This document shows, one piece after another, positions 12,546 through 25,200 of a stretch of 64,000 bases of DNA (the stretch's first letter is position 1; each line of letters opens with the position of its first letter). The DNA comes from Vicugna pacos (lineage: Eukaryota > Chordata > Mammalia > Artiodactyla > Camelidae). The stretch lies in contig NC_132992.1 in assembly GCF_048564905.1 (NCBI RefSeq), positions 95,865,001 through 95,929,000 of the forward strand, read 5' to 3'. The translations under genes and the position numbers were made by a program. Under the pieces are notes generated by a model. It did no database searches. It was not told the DNA's origin and saw nothing but the letters and a program-made list of their open reading frames with translations.

Positions 12546-15404
12546 ATAATTGCAAAGATAATAACAATAGTAAAGTGCACTTTAATCATTATCACCCTGT
12601 CGTCCCTAACCCTCCTGTGGTGCTAACATCCACTCCCACTGGAAGTGAGGCCTTTACTGTAACTGGTGTCCACTGTGTACTGGTTACTCTTCCAGCCGAT
12701 GGAGGTAGCCGTTACCTTTTAACCTTCAGTGGGAAGAGTAAAGCTCACCAGGACATTGAGAGTCCTTCTCATTTCTGGAGCCGCCTGAAGGCTGGTCTGG
12801 TTGATCCAAAGTTTTCTAGATTTTCTCTTCTGTTGCAATATGTAGACAATTTGCCTCTTTGCTCTTCTTCTCAAACGTTCTTGCAGGATGACAGCATCTA
12901 CTCCTTACAAACTTTTAGCCTCTAAGGGACTAAACTTGGCTACAGAAATTGTGCAGTTTCCCAGCATCATATTGGATGTCTATGGCATCTGACATCAGAA
13001 CAAGGCTCTACTTACATCCATGGTGTTTTTCCGCTTCCTAAATGCAACACTAATTGCCAAGTGTGAGGGACTGTGGAAGGCTAGCTGATTACTGCTGAGA
13101 CGGATTCCACACTTCTCTCTCAAGGAAAACCTAGATGAAGTTTTCTCAACACTGGCAATCCCAACTCCATTTTAAGGGAGGAACGAGAAGACACAGATTC
13201 AAGTCCTTAAAGGAGCGTTTGAAGAGCCTGTCCTTCTGTGGGCAACCTGACTACCAGACCCCTTTCTCCTTTTTGTATAAAGGCAAGGGGCTGTCTTGGG
13301 GTGTTGACCAAATCCACAGGGGCCTCCGCAGACCTCTAGGGTTTTATAGCCATGAGCTGGATGCTGTGGCACAGGGAGACTCCCACTGCCTTGGGGTCTG
13401 CACGGCCTCTGACCCTTTGTTCAGGTCCACGCATCACAGTCAACTTGTCTCAGTCAGCTGCCTCCCCTCCTAAGATGCCCTTTTGCTCCCTGGTCCTCAC
13501 AGAGCTGTGTTATGTTGTCTCAACCTCAGCACATCTACGCTTCTCCCCTCCGTCAGCAATGAAGTCCCTCGTGGCTGCGTCACACCGAGTGACCACCACC
13601 TGACTCCTGATCACCTACAAGAAGCCCCTCTAAGCAGCCTTTTCACAGTGGCTCTCAGGCTGGAGGACTGAAGCTTCCACCTTGTAACCTGGGATCTTCA
13701 TGTCTGAGCCCAACAGGGAGAAGCAAGCCCTCCTCTTCTTTCCTGGTAAGGACTCAGCCAATGAAAATCCATGAACTCCTGTTCACAGGAGCCCTCTCAC
13801 CTCCCCTTTCATTCTGTAAAAGAGTCATGTCTCTGTTTTCACTGGGGACTTGCATGTGGCTCACCAGGACGGCAGACCCCAAACCGTAATTCTCTGCTGA
13901 TTCCAAATAAACCAATTTTTGCTATTAAAATCATTTGCAGTCTGTTTTATGTCAAAAACATTTAATTCCCATAACACTTATTTTATTTACTTTTTATATC
14001 TTATAATTTTCTGAGCCGGTCACTGGGGTTCACATGTGGTCATACCTTCACAGACATTCCTAGCATCAACCCTGTGCGGAAGACAGCAGTCGGCCGCATC
14101 TAGCCTGCAGGAGGTGAGGGGAGATGCAGACTAGCTGTGAGCTCCTGGGGGAGGGGGTGTGGATACTGGGGAAGGTCTGGCTGTTTCTGTCACAATGTGT
14201 CTGTAATACAAATGGCATGTTTGGATATATTAACATGAATTGAAAAATTACATTCAAAATTATTCTAGATATAAGACAAGCATGTTGAATATCAGTTAAT
14301 ATTGAGATTAATTATTAATGCAAAGTAAAACCTAAAATAGCTGATATATGTTGGATTTTAATGAATATTATAACAACCAGGTTCAGCCTTGCCCTGTCTT
14401 GTTTGGGGACTCAGGTGAAGCAGAGACACGGCCCCTCCCCAGTGCTGGCTCTCTGCTCCATTGTCCCCTTTGCTTGCAGGTCTGTGCTCAGGACCCTCCG
14501 GCGCACAACCAGGACACAGTTGCGAACAGGCTGTAAGGTGCCTGTGAGCGAACTGAAGGCCCATTTTTGGTGTTTGTTCATCTTTTCATTCAGTGGTAAT
14601 AATTCACATATAGAAATTTACCTTCTGCATGTCAACATTTTAATGAAGTTGACAAGACACAAAGCTTTCTTTCAGATTTTTCCCACATTATTGACATCTG
14701 AGGCTAGTTTCCTGTTGTGGGAGCTGCCGTGTGCTTTGTGGGATGCACGGCCACATTCAAGGACTCTGCCCACTAGGTAACTGGGTGCCTGCAGCCCACC
14801 CCACATGTGACAGCCCAGCCTGGCTCCAGACATTTCCAAATGTGCTCTGGGGGACAGAATGACTCCAGTGTCACACAGGCATCAATTTCCAAATATTCAA
14901 TAATACTCATGCTATTCTAGGGAAAGGCACTGCAGGAAACAGGACTGGGGACACACTTGAGGATGAAATGCCTGGAAATACATTGGAAGGTGGAGGGCAG
15001 ACTCGAGGATGCACAGAAGAGTCATTTGCGTCATTACGCATCTGTAAACCTGACAACTAAAAGAGTGGGTAGTTACTAAATTTCAAATAAAAATCCAATG
15101 GACGAACATTTCTTCTGTTTCTGGTCCTAAGATAAATGAGGAAATAAAGGCAGACAAGCTTGACTCTATGAAGAAGGCCAAGTTCAGATCAGGAAGTTTC
15201 CCTGAAACCATTATGGATGGGCTCCCAGGGGAGACGGTGAGCCAGTGGAGAATCCACAGTCTTTGGGAGGAAACCCGTCCATGGCTCCAGCACCTGCTCT
15301 GAAACTGGTCCTACCGTTTTCCTCTTGATCCTGGGTGCCCCCTGGTGGCCTGAGCCCTCCCTGCAGGGATGGTTTCATCAGGGTCACCCTGACCTCCCCT
15401 CCCT
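12546..15404. other. Unit 2 flank without recognised gene
   Basis: This stretch matches unit 1. It shows no difference up to 13391 and then scattered substitutions and small length changes. No gene is supported. Confidence 0.5.
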
Positions 15405-15712
15405 CACTCTGCCTCCTGGGACAATGACACATGGCTGTGTCCTCAGAGACCCTACAGCTGAGCTGCATGGAGAAGTCATTCTTCAATGTGTCTCTGGAGA
15501 TCAAGAGTCATTTTAGGACAGACAGGGGTACACTGTGGAGCCCCCCGAATCCAAACATCTCAGTCACCCAGCCCTTTCCCTGAGGTGTGATGAATCCAGA
15601 ATCAGCAGTAACCATTATGTGTGATGGAGGGGGTCCCAGAGACAGAGCAGGTGGAGGGGAAGGTATTCTATAGTCCTGGCCTGACTCCTGCACCAGCGCC
15701 GGGGCAGGACAC
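15405..15712 (-). pseudogene. Old IGHV4-like pseudogene, copy in unit 2
   Basis: This is the second copy of the unit 1 relic. One minus-strand frame keeps a framework 3-like run with ISRDT and SMQLS, then an EDTAM motif. At the 5' side a run resembling VQESG of IGHV4 framework 1 survives in another frame, so at least one frameshift separates them. The heptamer (15405-15411) reads CAGAGTG, broken at the critical third position as in the other copies. The expected YYC motif is replaced. No leader exon was identified. It cannot make a V domain. Confidence 0.78.
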
Positions 15713-17272
15713 CTGGAGACCGGGAACATAAACAAACACTCGCTTCACAGCACCATGCACATAAGTCTACTTTCCTCAGACCCAGAAGGTGCTCACAGCT
15801 GAGACGAGCCATCAAGAGGAGGAATGACCAGAATGTTTTCATTCCCTTGGATTAAAACTTCAGCTCTCAGAGAATCATGTCAGTGAAGATAAGAACCCTG
15901 ACTCTGGAGGCGACAATGACCCTCTGACCATTCATCACTCAGGCAGCTTGAGATACGATTCTCCACGAGGTCTGGGCCTGCGGGGTTCCGTGTCCATCTC
16001 TGCATGTCCCAGTTTTATCAAGAAACCTGCTGAATCAGGTTAGTGAGACTCCTCACCCTGGAAATCTGATCACCCTCAATATTTGATCCAATTCCCCTAA
16101 CCTATGATCTTCAGGGAACATCTGACCACCCTGGCCTCCTGTATCAAGAATCCCCTGGAGACAGTCTGCCCAGAATCCCCCTGACCTTGTAGTCTCCTCA
16201 CAGTCATTTTCCACCCAGTCAACATCATCACTTTTGGGGCATAAATCCCCATGTTGCCATCTGCACTTAGAATTGAACCAGGTATCCAAGGCTGCTGCAA
16301 AGACCAAAATGAGACTTGTATTCCTTTATTTAAATAAAATTTATATTGAAGCTTTATTATCAAGCTCACCGCCCCCATCAGTATAACTCATGCCTGGATG
16401 GAGCTTGTCTTTCATAGATAATTTCTGCTAAGTCACTCACAGCACTGTGTGCTCAGGGACGCTGGACTGTGCTTCAGGACTACAGATGGACCAGCTCAAA
16501 CAGGCAAACTGTCTCCTTCTACCACAAAGAGGGAAAAACATGGCACTAACTGGACATGAAAGGGGACTCACCTACGTGATGCAAGTTGAAACAAGAAGGC
16601 AGAGCATCACCCTGACCGACCTCAGGGGGAAATGTTAGTGTGTTGGGTGATTCAAAGTGCTGCCCACATTACAAATGTCCATGAGTTTTGCAAATACAAC
16701 AGCCGTTTTCATTTAGGGCTGAAAATAAATTTCAGCGCATAAGGGATCTTTAGACCACGGACCCCGTGAGTAATGAGGATCCCTGCACATGCTGTCCTGG
16801 GCACCCTGGCATTAGGATTTGTCACATGCATCCTGCACAATGCAAACCCTTGTGCTCTTTGACAGGAAGATGGAGGGTATGCAGCCTCCTGCCCCGGGAG
16901 CAAAGACAAAGATTTATCACAGTTTACACGTGTAGTTCAAGTGCCTGGGCCTTCTCAGAACATTCAAAAGTTTTGAAACATCCAGACTCACCTAGAATAT
17001 TATGTTAAAACCTAGCATCCTATGGACCTTTTTGAGAAGGAAATAAAATATATCCTGAGTACAAATATTATTGTTGGAAAGAGAGAAGAGCTACAACAAT
17101 TAAAAATTAGTGTCCAGCAGGGGGTCTCTGGTAGAGCTGAAGAGTAGGAACAGGAAACCAGGGATTCTAACCGCTAACCCCTCCCGGCCCCTCTGCACGT
17201 GCTCTGGGACTCAGCCCTGCCCTTGGTGGCTCCTGAGCACCCCCTGGGGGTCCCGGGCTCCCCAGGCGGGGA
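15713..17272. other. Flank between IGHV4-like pseudogene and IGHV4 gene
   Basis: No gene is seen. The stretch aligns to 5773-7335 and 41350-42904 but is more diverged from both than they are from each other. The last part (about 17110-17272) is IGHV 3' flank, and it is similar whether the neighbouring gene is IGHV3 or IGHV4. Confidence 0.6.
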
Positions 17273-17311
17273 GGTTTGTGTCTGGGCGCACCCTGACTTC
17301 CCCTCACTGTG
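17273..17311 (-). promoter_or_regulatory. V recombination signal (23-RSS) of the IGHV4 gene
   Basis: On the minus strand this reads as a perfect heptamer CACAGTG (17305-17311), a 23-bp spacer (17282-17304) and a nonamer ACACAAACC (17273-17281), one base from consensus. It is a competent signal. Confidence 0.93.
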
Positions 17312-17753
17312 TCTCTGGCACAGTAATACACGGCCGTGTCCTCAGGGGTCACAGAGCTCAGCTGCAGGGAGAACTGGTTCTTGGACGTGTCCCTGGAGAT
17401 GGAAGTGCGGCTCTTGAGGGATGGGCTGTAGTAAGTGCTGCCATCATAAGCTATGACTCCCATCCACTCCAGCCCCTTCCCTGGGGGCTGGTGGATCCAG
17501 CTCCAAGCATAACAGCTGGTTGTGATGGAGCCACCAGAGACAGTGCAGGTAAGGGAGAGTGTCTGCGAGGGCTTCACCAGGCCTGGGCCCGACTCCTGCA
17601 GCTGCACCTGGGACAGGACACCTGGGGGCAAGGAGAATCAGTCATTGTGAGTCACCTGCAGCCACTTCCATCCCCACAGACCCGTGTCTGACACCTGAGA
17701 CACTCACCTTGGGGACCTGCCACCAGGCACAGGAGAAGACCCAACAGTCTCAT
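17312..17753 (-). CDS. IGHV4: Germline IGHV4 variable segment
   Basis: This is an intact V segment of subgroup 4. The leader exon is 17708-17753 (ATG at 17753, [15 protein letters not shown]), with a GTGAGTG donor just left of it; the V exon is 17312-17621 and starts [10 protein letters not shown]. Framework 2 reads [14 protein letters not shown], keeping G44, L45 and W47 but with H where R38 is usual. CDR1 has a third cysteine (TTSCYAWS); the camelid IGHV4 form I remember has Y there. Framework 3 has YSPSLKSR and ends YYCAR. RSS, octamer and splice sites are intact. Camelid VH4 segments are reported in both conventional and heavy-chain-only antibodies, so the partner class is open. Whether the extra cysteine harms folding cannot be told from sequence. 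Confidence 0.93.
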
Positions 17754-17873
17754 CTTCCTCTAGACCACAGCCCTGCTTCCCCAGCGACCTCAGCCCTGTG
17801 TGAGGACAGAGCTGTGAGCTCCCACCGCCCAAGCGTGGACTTTACCCTCGAGCTTGAAGGGGAATTTGCATGT

Positions 17874-17881
17874 GGAGGGGC
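17874..17881 (-). promoter_or_regulatory. Ig octamer of the IGHV4 promoter
   Basis: A perfect ATGCAAAT on the minus strand, 121 bp upstream of the IGHV4 ATG, at the usual distance for IGHV promoters. Confidence 0.9.
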
Positions 17882-20045
17882 CCTGTCTTCATAAATATGG
17901 AAGGGCTGAGTTAGGCTCACCCGTTTCTTTGAGAACTGCTGTGAGTGTCACTTCTCTTGGCTTATGTGGCTTGTGCATTAGAGAGGGGAGGGGACCTGTC
18001 CATGGGACCCCTTGGACACCAGTCAAAGGGCAGCCCCTCCCTCTGAGACAAGAGCTGCTCTCCTTCAAGCCCATCTTCCCTCCTGCCCTTCCTTTCCCGG
18101 CCCGGTGCTCCTCACCCTCTCAGAACCTGTTCCTGCTCCCCCAGAACTGAGCCCAGGACACATCCTTTTGTGTTTCCCTGGACCCTCCTCTGTGTGTCTT
18201 CGTCATTGGACAAGTGGGTGTCGTATGGTCAGCTTGCAGTTTACATGTGAGATACAGGCCTGCATTCTGCTCCACTCTTCCTGTGCTGTGGGATTAGAAA
18301 AGTTGTCTTGTGAGGTGGGCCCTCAGGGACCCCATTGTGTCAAACCCACGAAGCCCCATTTCGTTCATCACACCCAACCCCTCTCAGTTCACACCCTCAG
18401 TGTTCCAGGTGCTGTCCATGGGCCTCATGGTCTATTCACACTCCTGTGGGGACCCACAGAGAGAAGGGGGTTATACACAAAATGAGACAAGATGCAGAAC
18501 CTTGAGAGGGAGGCCCTCATCAGAGCACAGTCAGAAACAACAGGCACCAGGAAGAGGGGGAAGCAGATGCTGACAAGGGCAGAGCTTCAGGGCTTTCCCC
18601 AAGGACCCCTGCCTCTGCAAACAGAGGTGGGGAGATGGGGGGCGGATGCCTCACTCAGACGGCGCATGCTCGTTATTTAGGGAAGGGGACAGACACTCTG
18701 GGTTCAAAACCAACTCCTCCCTAAGAGACAAGTGCATCTAAAAATGAGAAGCTCTGATCAACTTCTGCCTGTTCCCTGGTGCTCTACATTCAGCCTGGAC
18801 CTCACTCCTGCCTTTAATCCCCCAGGTTCACCACTGAGTCACACGTCTGGAACTGGATTCCTACTAGACGATCTAGGAGCAATGGCACCAGCCTTAATCA
18901 CAGAGGCTTCAAGCCCCTTGGCCACTCCCATCCCAGCCCCTTTCCACTCCCTCCTGTCAAATCTGCAAACTTGCACTCAGCCTCCCAAGTGCCCATCTTC
19001 CCTCGTTCTCTGCCTAACTTTACCTCAGTTATAAACCCTGCATGGACAATGGGGAATGAGCAGGCTGTGAAACACACCTGACGTCCCAGGGTCAACGTCT
19101 GATGCGGAGATGGGCCACCTGTGTATAAATTGTCCACCACAAGGTCATGTAGACGTCATGTTGGTCAAGAGGTTCGAGCTCAGGAGACTCTTCTGGGAGT
19201 CTGTCTGGTGGTCACAGAATCACCCAGTTCTCACAGGTGAGCTGCGGTGTCGTGAGAGGTCCTGGTGATGACAGCAGACCCCAGGCTCATGAGGCTGCTT
19301 GCTGGTGGGCGGACTGAACCAGCCTAACCTCACGTCCTGGTGTGGATGCAAACGAGTCCAGGTCCCCATCAACTCTGGGCTCTACTGTCACCCCTGTCTC
19401 CCGAGTACCTCATCGCTGTGACCAACCTGGTGTTTCTAGCATAAACGAGGGGATGTGGTCTCTGCACATTTCCCTCCTGGGCAGGATCCATTGAGCTTCC
19501 TTGAGCTCCAAGGTCCTCCCGGAAGTGTGAAGAGGAAGCACCCTGGGCTCTGGAAATGGACCTTCTGGGTCTGTTTCCCAGCAGCACCACCTACATGTGA
19601 CCCTGCCCAGTCATTTAAACAGACTGTCACCTTCCCCCAGGCATGAGGTGGAGAAGTGGGTTTCCGTGGAAGGTGCATCCTTCTGTTCCAGGTGTTGATT
19701 GTGACAGAAGAAATTTCCACAGCCCCTGGCAGCGTGATACAACATCAGGCACTCGTATTCTTCAGGACCCTGTGATGTGAGCACGGCTGGAGGGGGAGGC
19801 ACATTCCTACCCAGAAGTGCTCCCAGAGGTGCCGGGATGATGTCTGGAGGGTGTGTTCCCGTTGTGCTCAGGTGTCTGTGTGCTGGTTGTGGTTTTGGCT
19901 GCAGGCGAGTCAGGGCTGAGGGCCAGCCCTGGGATCCAGCCCTGTGGGCCTCTTCTTGTGCAGAGGGCTGCACCCCAGGCAGGTCCCTGGGTCAGCTGGT
20001 GCCCCCTTCACAGTCGCTGCTCAGGGCAACTTCCTGCAAACCTAA
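17882..20045. other. Spacer upstream of IGHV4, no gene recognised
   Basis: This stretch has no counterpart in unit 1 or 3. Open frames of 60-157 codons occur on both strands, but none has a recognised domain or splice context. I see no clear repeat family in it. Confidence 0.45.
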
Positions 20046-20049
20046 ATGC

Positions 20050-20400
20050 AGTTTTACTCTGTGACCCAGCAACCACATTCCTAGGTAGTTATGTAAGTAG
20101 CCTTGAGACATGTCCACACATCAAAGTGCACATGAATGATTACATAGCTCCATTCGTAAATGACAGCAATGGAGGAACACAATGTCCTTCCTCAGGGAAT
20201 GAACAAACAATCTGTGGGTCACCTCTGCAATCAAATTCTATTGAGCCACTTGCAAAATGAACTACTAAACTAGGAAAAGACCAAAATAAGATTTAATGCC
20301 TACACAGTGAAGGAAATCAGTCTAAAAATGGTTCGTACTGTGTGATTTTATTTTCTGTTTGTTCTGTAGAATACAGAACCATACGATGTCAGGTATGTGA
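20050..20400 (+). mobile_element. Ancient LINE-1 3'-end fragment
   Basis: The order of motifs follows an old mammalian LINE-1 3' region: a 'gtgacccagcaa' block, then a 'gtccacacatcaaagtgcac' block, then 'gaatgaacaaacaa' and 'tactgtgtgatttt'. It is diverged by many substitutions and short gaps, so it is much older than the LINE-1 at 21.8 kb. Confidence 0.55.
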
Positions 20401-21599
20401 GGAGAGGTTAAAGCAGGTGAAATGCAGGTATTCAGCAGGCAGTGAGATTACCCTTTATGAGATTCCAATGATTTATGCAGGACAGTGTGATGTTTCAACA
20501 CATATGGAGCTAAAGAGCACAAATGTAATCCAAATGTGCAGTTGTGGAGTGTTTTTGATGGTTTGTTTTGTTTCCCTTATTTTCTCACAAAGCTTTATTT
20601 CTCATCCAGGATTCCAGGATTTAGTGCAGACTGCATAGAATTATCTAATTCAACTGCACACCAGTGAAATGACTCCTCCAAGGAAAGTGGGGCTGAAATA
20701 TCCTGACCAACGTTACTTTGGACATGAGTGGGGTCTGTAAGACTAGAGCAGGTAAAGTGCACATAAACACTGTGTTCTAGCTGAGTTATCTGTTTCCAGC
20801 TGCGATAGAGGTTCACAGTCTGACACCACTGTCCCCAGGGAAGAAATCAATAAAGCCCTCACATTGGCTATGGGGGGAGCCAGGTTCATCAAAGTTGGGG
20901 AAGGTGGTTCCAGGCGAGCAAGGAGCTAAGGCTAATGTGGTCTGCATGGTGTTGAGTCAGGACAGGAGACAGCTGTGCATTCTCATGTTGACCTTTCCAC
21001 AGGTAAAGATTAGCTCCAGAAATAGATGTAGGTGTGTGTGTCCCCAGGGGTTCGTACACAACTACTCTTGAGGCCTGTTAGCTGTGAGGTCCTACAAGCA
21101 CTCACACCCATGTCTCAGTGCTCAGAATCTTGGTTCCTAGTATCATTCTGAAAAGGGAACCCTGGTCCATCCATGAATTGTCCACTCCTTGGGAGAGGAC
21201 ACAGAGAGAGACAAGAGAAAGTAAGAGATGAGACCCTAGATTGTAGTATTTCCAGAGAGTAATAAAGTATTCAAATATCCAAAGGATTGGCCGTTTTCAG
21301 AGTGATGCAGGGGCCAACCTGAAAGAATTCCCAGTGGTTATGCTTTGTAGATGCTTGTGCATCAAAATTAATATTTTAACATTTTATCTTAATGCAAATT
21401 ATTCAATGTATATACATTGATCATTACTGAGAGTCCTATAAGATTCAATTAATGGAAATATTGGTGAAAGGATAACTCGATACAGAATTATTCAAAATAA
21501 TTTAGGCTGACAGTCTGCTGACCAGGAGGTGGACATTTATTTCTGACCCCTTGATTGTGGCCTGTGCATTGAGACATTTAGAAATTTCACATGATATAG
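20401..21599. other. Spacer, no gene recognised
   Basis: AT-rich spacer with no open frame that looks real and no repeat family I can name with confidence. Confidence 0.4.
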
Positions 21600-21751
21600 A
21601 AATTCACAGCCAAGTTTTGATGTTTTTCATAAAACATGGTCCATGAATGAACAGTGTGACAAATTTTACTGCATCAAAATTAAGTCCTCTTTTCTGAGAA
21701 AAAAATTAAGCAAATGAATAGACCAGAATAGACTTGGATAATGTGCTTTGT

Positions 21752-21766
21752 AACTGCACGTTTCTT
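21752..21766. repeat. Target-site duplication, left copy
   Basis: AACTGCACGTTTCTT, matched at 28865-28879 by AACTGCATGTTTCTT with a single C/T difference. The pair brackets the LINE-1 and defines its ends. Confidence 0.8.
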
Positions 21767-22274
21767 TTTTTTCTTTTTACAATTTTATTGATTTATAATC
21801 ATTTTACAATGTTGTGTCAAATTCCAGTGTTCAGCGCAATTTTTCAGTCATTCATGGACATATACACACTCATTGCCACATTTTTTTTCTGTGTGAGTTA
21901 TCATAACATTTTGTGTATATTTCCCTAGCTATACAGTGTAATCTTATTTATCTATTCTACAATTTTGAAATCCCAGTCTATCCCTTCCCACCCTCCATCC
22001 TCCTGGCAACCACAAGTCTGTATTCTTGGTCTATGAGTCTATTTCTGTCCTGCATTTACACTTGGTTTTTGTTTGTTTGTGTGTTTGTGTTTCTTTTTGT
22101 TTTTTAGATTCCACATTTGAGAGATCTCACATGGTATTTTTCTTTCTCTTTCTGGCTTACTTCACTTAGAATGACATTCTCTAGCAGCATCCATGTGGCT
22201 GCAAATGGCATTATGTTGTTGGTTTTTATGGCTGAGTAGTATTCCATTGTATAAATATACCACTTCTTCTTTAT

Positions 22275-25200
22275 TCAGTTATCCGTTGATGGACATTTAG
22301 GCTGTCTCCATGTCTTGGCTATTGTAAATAGTGCTGCTATGAACGTCGGGGTGCAGGTGTCATCCTGAAGTAGATTTCCTTCTGGGTACAAGCCCAGGAG
22401 TGGGATTCCTGGGTCATATGGTAAGTCTGTTCCTAGTCTTTTGAGGAATCTCCACACTGTTTTCCACAGTGGCTGCACCAAACTACATTCCCACCAGTAG
22501 TGTAGGAGGGTTCCCCTTTCTCCACAGCCTCTCCAGCATTTGTCATTTGTGGATTTTTGAATGACGGCCATTCTGACTGGTGTGAGGTGATACCTCATTG
22601 TAGTTTTGATTTGCATTTCTCTGATAATTAGTGATATTGAACATTTTTTCATGTGCCTTTTGATCATTTGTATGTCTTCCTTGGAGAATTGCTTGTTTAG
22701 GTCTTCTGCCCATTTTTGGATTGGGTTGTTTATTTTTTTCTTATTGAGTCATATGAGCTGCTTATATATTTTGGAGATGAAGCCTTTGTTGGTTTCACTT
22801 GCAAAAATTTTCTCCCATTCCGTAGGTTTTCTTCTTGTTTTATTTCTGGTTTCCTTTGCTCTGCAGAAGGTTGTAAGTTTCATTAGGTCCCATTTGTTTA
22901 TTCTTGCTTTTATTTCTTCTAGGAGAACATTTTTGAAATGTATGTCAGATAATGTTTTGCCTATGTTTTCCTCCAGGAGGTTTATTGTATCTTGTCTTAT
23001 GTTTAAGTCTTTAATCCATTTTGAGTTGATATTTGTATATGGTGTAAGGGAGTGTTCTAGCTTCACTGCTTTACATGCTGCTGTCCAGTTTTCCCAACAC
23101 CATTTGCTGAAGACACTGTCTTTATTCCATTGTATATTCTTGCCTCCTTTGTCGAAGATGAGTTGACCAAAAGTTTGTGGGTTCATTTCTGGGCTCTCTA
23201 TTCTGTTCCATTGGTCTATATGTCTGTTTTGGTACCAATACCATGCTGTCTTGATGACCGTAGCTCTATAGTATTGTCTGAAGTCTGGGAGAGTTATTCC
23301 TCCAGCCTTTTTCTTTGCCTTCAGTAATGCTTTGGCAATTCTAAGTCTTTGATTGTTCCATATAGATTTTATTATGATTTGTTCTAATTCTGTGAAATAT
23401 GTCCTGGGTAATTGGATAGGGATTGCATTAAATCTGTAGATTGCCTTGGGCAGTGTGACCATTTTAACAATATTGATTCTTCCAATCCAGGAGCATGGAA
23501 TATCTTTCCATTTTTGAAAGTCTTCTTTAATTTCCTTCATCAATGGTTTATAATTTTCTGTGTATAATTCTTTTACCTCCTTGGTTAGATTTATTCCCAG
23601 ATATTTTATTACTTTGGGTGCTATTTTAAAGGGGATTGTTTCTTTACTCTGTTTTTCTGTTGATTCAACATTAGCATAAAGAAATGCAACTGATTTTTGA
23701 ACGTTAATTTTGTAACCTGCTACCTTGCTGAATTCTTCAATCAGCTCTAGTAGCTTTTGTGTGGACCTTTTAGAGTTTTCTACATATAGTAACATGTCGT
23801 CAGCATATAGTGACACTTTTACCTCTTCTCTTCCAATTTGGATCCCTTTTATTTCTTTCTCTTGCCTGATTGCTGTGGCTAGGACTTCCAAGACTATGTT
23901 GAACAGGAGGGGTGATAGTGGGCATCCTTGTCTTGTCCCAGATTTTAGTGGGAAGCTTTTGAGTTTTTCACCATTGAGTACTCTGCTGGCTGTAGGTTTG
24001 TCATATATAGCTTTTATTATGTTGAGATATGTTCCCTCTATACCCACTTTGGCGAGAGTTTTTATCATAAATGGGTGTTGAATTTTATCAAATGTTTTTT
24101 CTGCATCGATTGAGATGATCATGTGGTTTTTGTCCTTTCTCTTGTTGATGTGATATATTACATTGATTGATTTGCATATGTTGAACCAGCCTTGTGTCCC
24201 TGGGATGAACCTCACTTGGTCATGATGTATAATCTTTTTTATGTGTTGCTGGATTGTATTTGCTAAAATTGTGGTGAGGATTTTGGCGTCTATGTTCATC
24301 AGTGATATTGGCCTATAATTCTCTTTTTTTGTAGTGTCTTTTCCTGGTCTTGGTACCAGGGTGATGGTGGCTTCATAGAGTGAGTTTGGGAGTATTCCCT
24401 CCTTTTAAATCGTCTGGAAGAGTTTGAGGACTGGTATGAGTTCTTCTTCGTATGTTTGGTAGAATTCTCCAGTGAAGCCATCCGGTCCTGGACTTTTATT
24501 TGTAGGGAGGTTTTTAATTGCTATTTCTATTTCCTTTCTAGTGATCGGATTGTTCAAGTGTTCAGATTCTTCTTGATTCAGTCTTGGTGGACAGTATGTT
24601 TCCAGAAACTTGTCCATCTCCTCTAGGTTATCCAGTTTGGTTCCATATAGTTTTTCATTATATTCTCGTATGATATTCTGTATTTCTATCTTGTTTGTTG
24701 TAATTTCTCCATTTTCCTTTCTTATTTTGCTAATTCGTGTTCTCTCTTTTTTATTCTTTATGAATTTGGCCAGAGGCTTGTCGATTTTGTTTAGTTTTTC
24801 AAAAAACCAGCTTTTGGTTCAGTTGATTTTTTTCTATGGTCTTGTTAATCTCTATTGTATTTAATTCCTCTCTGATCTTTATTATTTCCTTCCTTCTGCT
24901 GCTTTTTGGGGCTTTTTGTTCTTCTTTTTCTAATTCATTCAGGTGGTGGGTTAACTTATTTATTTGAGATTGTTCTTCTTTTTTGAGAAAGGCCTGTATC
25001 GCTATAAACTTCCCTCTTAGCACTGCCTTTGCTGTGTCCCATAGGTTTTGAGTGGTTGTGCTTTCATTATCATTTGTCTCAAGGTATTTTTTAATTTCAG
25101 CTTTGATCCTCATTGACCCATTGTTTTTCCAATAACATATTGTTTAATCTCCATGCTTTCCTTTTTTTCTCCTTTGTTTCTGTGTTGTTGATTTGTAGTT

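Larger units (their letters stand above)
9971..17760. repeat. Segmental duplication unit 2 (IGHV4-like pseudogene plus intact IGHV4)
   Basis: This is the second copy of the scaffold. Its first 3421 bases show no difference from 1-3421; the rest is clearly diverged. The scaffold order is kept (flank, old IGHV4-like pseudogene, 1.5 kb spacer, V segment), but the final V segment is IGHV4, not VHH. Homology to units 1 and 3 ends around the IGHV4 coding region, and the sequence right of about 17760 has no counterpart in unit 1. Confidence 0.9.

Noticed and set aside
17110-17691. Plus-strand open frame of 193 codons
   Set aside because: It is the antisense of the intact IGHV4 V exon and its RSS; no separate gene signals.
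22606-23166. Plus-strand open frame of 186 codons, membrane-protein-like
   Set aside because: It is the complement of LINE-1 ORF2; hydrophobic look comes from T-rich complement of A-rich coding sequence.
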